A stretch of DNA of 8,215 nt, taken from Methylococcaceae bacterium UBA7658. GTDB lineage: Bacteria > Pseudomonadota > Gammaproteobacteria > Methylococcales > Methylomonadaceae. The DNA lies in NCBI GenBank assembly GCA_002483425.1, contig DLHW01000046.1:1-8215 (forward strand), given 5' to 3'. Both the position numbers and the translations under genes were made by a program. The notes below the pieces were generated by a model. It made no database searches and was not told where the DNA came from. It was given only the letters and a program-made list of their open reading frames with translations. Of the stretch, positions 5,987 to 8,215 are shown one piece after another (position 1 is the first letter of the stretch; each line of letters starts with the position of its first letter).

Positions 5987-6519
5987 TCAAGGTTTCCGGA
6001 GTATTGCACATAAAGATCATCACCGGCCGTAACGGTGATTTTCGGGTAGGACGGCTAGTCACTGATATTGGCGAGTTTGCAGTGAAAGATGCTGAACTTG
6101 ACCAGTATGAGGAAGGCCGTTACGAAGGGGATTTTGGTATCAGCCAAATTTCACCTTCCTATTACTCGACAGGTGGACGCTTGGTAGTTGAAGTCAGGGC
6201 AAGGTTGAGCATGATTGACCTTGCCAGTGTGGATGAGACTGAACCTGCCGTTAGTGGGCTGGAACAGGATCCGCTTGATGAACTACCGGTCGCTGTCACT
6301 GTTGCGGTGCAGGATAGGGCAACAAAAACGAAGGATGAAGGTATCGAACCTCTGGAAACAGAAACCGATGCCGAGTTGTTTGGCCTGCTTTGGCCGTTGG
6401 CGAACCCGTTGAAACTGGATCCGACCGTAGACCGGAACGTATTCAGGAAGCAGCGGGACCGGCTCAAAGCATTGGGCTATAAGTTCCAAGCCATTAACCA
6501 GCAATGGCTAAAGGACTAG
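5983..6519 (+). CDS. DUF3275 family ICE protein
   Basis: A 178-residue protein recognised as DUF3275, found with DUF3577 on conjugative islands; its function is unknown. The N-terminal beta-rich domain (1-78) carries the family pattern: SGVLHIKIITGRNGDFRVGRL (5-25), IGEFAVKDAELDQYEEGRYEG (29-49), and ISPSYYSTGGRLVVEVRARL (56-75). An acidic linker (about 79-127) follows, then a conserved C-terminal helical tail (ELFGLLWPLANPLKLDP at 131-147, through VFRKQRDRLKALGYKF). The compact N-terminal domain could be OB-like. ATG 5983 is chosen because AAGGAGG lies at 5972-5978 and the family starts there; an in-frame ATG at 5962 adds seven residues without a good site. It is probably translated by coupling with the small ORF, and a terminator hairpin follows 22 bases downstream. 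Confidence 0.86.
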   Translation: MIKVSGVLHIKIITGRNGDFRVGRLVTDIGEFAVKDAELDQYEEGRYEGDFGISQISPSYYSTGGRLVVEVRARLSMIDLASVDETEPAVSGLEQDPLDELPVAVTVAVQDRATKTKDEGIEPLETETDAELFGLLWPLANPLKLDPTVDRNVFRKQRDRLKALGYKFQAINQQWLKD

Positions 6520-6540
6520 ATCTTTAACAATATGGTCTTT

Positions 6541-6572
6541 AAAGCTTCCCAAAGCAATTTGGGGGGCTTTTT
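6541..6572 (+). terminator. Terminator hairpin H1 of leader B
   Basis: Bases 6541-6553 pair with 6558-6570 over 13 bp, including two G-U pairs, capped by a GCAA (GNRA) loop and ending in TTTTT (6568-6572). It follows the DUF3275 stop directly, so it can end that transcript. As in leader A, its 3' arm is shared with the next hairpin. Confidence 0.72.
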
Positions 6573-6719
6573 CGAGTATCTGGAAATTTTACCGGTACTC
6601 GAAAAAGCCTACCGATTTTACCGTTGCAACTGCGTATTCAGTTGTCGAGGTGTCACCTCGTAAACCATGGCACCCTTTAGCTGCTGCGGGTCTGTCTTCG
6701 CCAGTAGCCGGTTTTGATG
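6566..6719 (+). promoter_or_regulatory. Structured leader B, 3' part lost
   Basis: H2 pairs 6566-6580 with 6594-6608 over 15 bp without mismatch; the G-G mismatch of leaders A and D is a G-C pair here. H3 pairs 6626-6632 with 6639-6645, H4 pairs 6646-6651 with 6655-6660, and H5 pairs 6680-6686 with 6702-6708 with a G-U pair. H6 survives only as CGGTTTT without its partner, and H7-H9 are missing. A short trace of the pre-start sequence (TTTTTTACT then CTGG, 6737-6751) remains, which points to a deletion inside the leader. Confidence 0.62.
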
Positions 6720-6722
6720 TAA

Positions 6723-6911
6723 AGGCCGAGCAAACGTTTTTTACTGCCTGGTAACAACCGCTATTATGACAATGCAGTTATGCAAGGCCTGCGTGACCAG
6801 ATCGAGCAAATGCGCGGGTTGTTTGACAATGAAGATGGTGCCATACAAACCGCTTGTATGGGACATGACCAAGCTTCGATATCTATTTCTGAGGCATTTA
6901 AAAAACCGTAA
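6723..6911 (+). pseudogene. Probable gene remnant downstream of leader B
   Basis: A reading frame is open from 6723 to the TAA at 6909-6911. Its second half has a natural protein-like composition: YYDNAVMQGLRDQIEQMRG, then LFDNEDG, then SISEAFKKP. The only in-frame ATG that fits is 6780 (43 residues), with no ribosome site. The normal leader 3' end is missing, so I read this as the tail of a gene whose start was deleted together with hairpins H7-H9. An overlapping frame from ATG 6766 also exists but looks less protein-like. No family is recognised. Confidence 0.38.
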
Positions 6912-6948
6912 TCAACTCCTTATGGGCTGTTCTTGATATTTTCATTTT

Positions 6949-6973
6949 GCCCCTGTTTAAACTGGGGCTTTTT
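6949..6973 (+). terminator. Terminator hairpin H1 of leader C
   Basis: GCCCC (6949-6953) pairs with GGGGC (6964-6968), extended inward past a U-U mismatch, and runs into TTTTT (6969-6973). It lies about 37 bases after the remnant's stop. The sequence just upstream (from TATGGGCTGT at about 6921) is repeated before leader D at about 7297, so the repeat unit starts before the terminator. Confidence 0.6.
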
Positions 6974-7096
6974 CGAGAATAGGACAATAAATCCGGTCTT
7001 GGAAAAAGCCTCAAGGCTACCAAGCCTTGTTTTCCACTTCCCATAACGTCTTGCTCCAAGGTCAGGGTTTTATGGGAAGGCCGTAAGGCCTTCGTT
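6966..7096 (+). promoter_or_regulatory. Divergent leader C
   Basis: H2 is kept: 6966-6974 pairs with 7002-7010, with a G-G mismatch and weaker pairs inside. It is followed by a different set of hairpins. 7012-7018 pairs with 7023-7029 around an ACCA loop. A 10-bp stem joins CTTCCCATAA with TTATGGGAAG (about 7037-7078). GAAGGCC/GGCCTTC pairs around a GTAA tetraloop (about 7076-7093). H3-H6 are absent and no RBS-like end is seen. It appears to be a diverged or decayed relative of leaders A and D. Confidence 0.5.
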
Positions 7097-7099
7097 TAA

Positions 7100-7228
7100 A
7101 CCATTACCGGCTTGCCGCCGTCGGAAAATGGCGGAACCCTTTGTGCGGATGTAGACCGTGCGCTGATGTACTATTGGCCTCAAGCTCCCATGACAGGCCG
7201 TGCGATGCAGGCAGTTGGACGTTCATAA
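7100..7228 (+). pseudogene. Possible gene remnant downstream of leader C
   Basis: A frame is open from 7100, directly after a stop, to the TAA at 7226-7228. It reads protein-like (GLPPSENGGTLCADVDRAL, then MYYWPQAPMTGRAMQ) but has no start codon with a ribosome site near its beginning. It may be the C-terminus of a deleted gene that once followed leader C. No family is recognised. The next stretch, 7229-7323, holds an AAAGGAG with no suitable start behind it and nothing else I can interpret. Confidence 0.3.
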
Positions 7229-7323
7229 CCGGGGACAGACAACTGGACTCGTAAAGGAGCGCTTCTGACCTCGATATCCCCCTCTTTTACTAAACGGTAT
7301 GGGCTGTGATATCGCTTTTGACC

Positions 7324-7352
7324 AGCCCTGTTCAGTTGAAACAGGGCTTTTT
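7324..7352 (+). terminator. Terminator hairpin H1 of leader D
   Basis: AGCCCTGTT (7324-7332) pairs perfectly with AACAGGGCT (7340-7348), loop of seven, leading into TTTTT (7348-7352). Its 3' arm GGGCTTTTTC (7344-7353) is exactly complementary to GAAAAAGCCC at 7377-7386, so folding of the downstream hairpin would break this terminator. Confidence 0.7.
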
Positions 7353-7640
7353 CGAGGATCGGACAGCCCGGTCTTGGAAAAAGCCCCCAAGCTTACCAAG
7401 TTTTACCGTAGCTACTGCGTTTCAGTGGCCGAGATGCCTCCTCGTAAACCATGGCACCCTTTAGCTGCTGCGGGCCTGTATTTCCGGCGGCCGGTTTTTG
7501 ATATGCGAAAACCGAAGCAGGCGCAATTGACACAACCGACAACAACCATTCTTTACGGGGTGTTGTTGCCACCTTACCCACAGGGGAAACCATTCCCCAC
7601 TGGGTAAGGCTTTCTCTGGAGAATTTTACTGGAGAAAATC
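7344..7640 (+). promoter_or_regulatory. Structured 5' leader D of the acidic-protein gene
   Basis: The second full-length copy of the leader. H2 pairs 7344-7362 with 7368-7386 (one G-G mismatch). H3 pairs 7411-7417 with 7423-7429. H4 is reduced to CGAG/CTCG (7430-7433/7441-7444). H5 pairs 7464-7470 with 7485-7491. H6 pairs 7492-7498 with 7508-7514. H7 pairs 7540-7546 with 7562-7568. H8 pairs 7572-7588 with 7593-7609 (ACCA loop, 2x2 internal loop). H9 is the weaker stem 7611-7616/7632-7637 beside the ribosome site GGAG (7631-7634). The outer part of H7 and the loop sequences differ from leader A, while the helices are kept. Confidence 0.7.
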
Positions 7641-8102
7641 ATGAACAACACTGAACAAACGCTCCCTGCCCCTTTTTTAGTTTGGGATACCTGTGAAATT
7701 GCAGTGGATCAAGCAAAATACTTGGTCGAGAACGGCGAAGCCGCCGATGAAGACGAAGGTTTTGCAATGGCCTGTAATGACAGCGATCTTTATACTTTGG
7801 AATGGGAATGGCTGACCGAAAGCCTGACTGAAACCTTGAATGAAATTAATCCTGATGGCTACTGGCATGCCGAAGTCGCCAACTTCGGCTGGCGTAGCCA
7901 AAGTGGTTATTCTGATTTTAAAGCTGATAACGGCAATCAGTTTTTGGCTAACATACTGCCCAAGACAGACTGCACTTTCAGGGTGTTCCTGGATGCCGAC
8001 AACACCCTACGTATCCAGAATTCCCACCATGACGCTCCGACTGGTAATGAGTGGTACACCATACGGGCTGCAACAGAGGAAGAGTACGCTGAAGCTGCTT
8101 GA
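7641..8102 (+). CDS. Strongly acidic ICE protein of unknown function
   Basis: A 153-residue soluble protein that I cannot assign to a family. It is very acidic, with about 30 Asp/Glu against 7 Lys/Arg, and rich in Trp and Tyr. Recognisable stretches are FLVWDTCEIAVDQAKYLVE (12-30), YTLEWEWLTESLTETL (51-66), GYWHAEVANFGWRSQSGYSD (73-92) and TFRVFLDADNTLRIQN (112-127). There is no signal peptide or membrane helix. The start is ATG 7641, with GGAG at 7631-7634, six bases upstream. It follows full leader D and is followed by another hairpin module and gene, so it belongs to the same RNA-controlled series. High negative charge is also seen in DNA-mimic proteins, but nothing specific supports that here. 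Confidence 0.85.
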   Translation: MNNTEQTLPAPFLVWDTCEIAVDQAKYLVENGEAADEDEGFAMACNDSDLYTLEWEWLTESLTETLNEINPDGYWHAEVANFGWRSQSGYSDFKADNGNQFLANILPKTDCTFRVFLDADNTLRIQNSHHDAPTGNEWYTIRAATEEEYAEAA

Positions 8103-8130
8103 TATAACCACCGGTTAACGCCGATGTAAT

Positions 8131-8200
8131 AACCCCGCAGGGAAAACATCCCTGTGGGGGTTGTTTTCCCTGCATTTTTCAATTTTTATGCGAGGAAAGA
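8131..8200 (+). promoter_or_regulatory. Two-hairpin RBS-occluding module before the last gene
   Basis: The first hairpin pairs AACCCC (8131-8136) with GGGGTT (8157-8162) and CAGGG (8138-8142) with CCCTG (8150-8154). The second pairs 8165-8175 with 8188-8198, one mismatch and one wobble; its right arm contains the ribosome site GAGGAAAG (8192-8199) just before ATG 8203. The design matches the modules before DUF3577, the small ORF and the acidic protein. Bases 8103-8130 show nothing else. Confidence 0.6.
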
Positions 8201-8202
8201 CG

Positions 8203-8215
8203 ATGACTGAAACAA
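8203..8215 (+). CDS. Start of a gene cut by the window edge
   Basis: ATG 8203 with GAGGAAAG three bases upstream starts a frame reading MTET before the window ends. The hairpin module in front, like that of the other accessory genes, supports a real start. The product cannot be inferred from four codons. Confidence 0.55.

Noticed and set aside
6766..6933. Alternative frame from ATG 6766 after leader B
   Set aside because: It sits where a start would be expected but encodes a Cys/Lys/Leu-rich string with little protein character; the overlapping frame ending at 6911 looks more like real coding sequence.
7299..7607. 102-codon open frame across leader D
   Set aside because: It reads through the terminator and structured leader, has no ribosome site at its ATG, and shows no protein-like conservation with the other leader copies.
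4946..7640. CRISPR or satellite-type array
   Set aside because: The repeats are long, few, unevenly spaced, interrupted by genes and differ by structure-preserving changes; there are no regular spacers.

Overview
The window looks like a stretch of an integrative and conjugative element (ICE) of the SPI-7/PAPI-1/PFGI-1 type, most likely in a gammaproteobacterium; the genus cannot be read from the sequence. The evidence is a set of families typical of these islands: a TIGR03761 (PFL_4669) protein, a DUF3158-like protein, an island-type SSB, a TIGR03758/DUF3262 (PFL_4701) segment, DUF3577 (STY4534 family) and DUF3275. No integrase, transposase, tRNA, rRNA or CRISPR array is visible.

Layout. (1) 1-1317: the TIGR03761 gene is the only gene on the minus strand. 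It is flanked by two exact 23-bp inverted palindromic repeats, followed by a leftward terminator, and the left flank also holds a long perfect palindrome. (2) 1338-2377: a DUF3158-like gene and ssb, the DNA-metabolism part of the element. (3) 2380-4791: four tightly packed or overlapping envelope genes, namely a tiny lipoprotein, a two-helix membrane protein with a bacterial PH domain, an exported protein, and an exported lysozyme-like domain fused to a TIGR03758 membrane segment. (4) 4792-8215: a chain of accessory genes separated by unusually long structured leaders. DUF3577, a 27-codon small ORF coupled to DUF3275, two apparent gene remnants, an acidic protein of unknown function, and the first codons of another gene follow one another.

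The most notable signal is in region 4. A repeated intergenic RNA-like element occurs at about 4946-5260, 6541-6719 and 7324-7640, with a shorter relative at 6949-7096. Each copy starts with an intrinsic-terminator hairpin whose 3' arm and U-run are also the 5' arm of a second long hairpin. In three copies, further hairpins keep their pairing through compensatory or wobble changes. The two full copies end in a GC-rich hairpin followed by a hairpin that covers the ribosome binding site. That final two-hairpin module also stands alone before the small ORF/DUF3275 pair and before the last, truncated gene, so four successive translation units carry the same design. This suggests a shared post-transcriptional or attenuation control of ICE genes.

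Functionally, the left half covers single-stranded DNA handling and cell-envelope or conjugation roles. The right half covers ICE maintenance or replication proteins of mostly unknown biochemistry under RNA-level control. Family names rest on recognition of sequence character and were not checked by a search.
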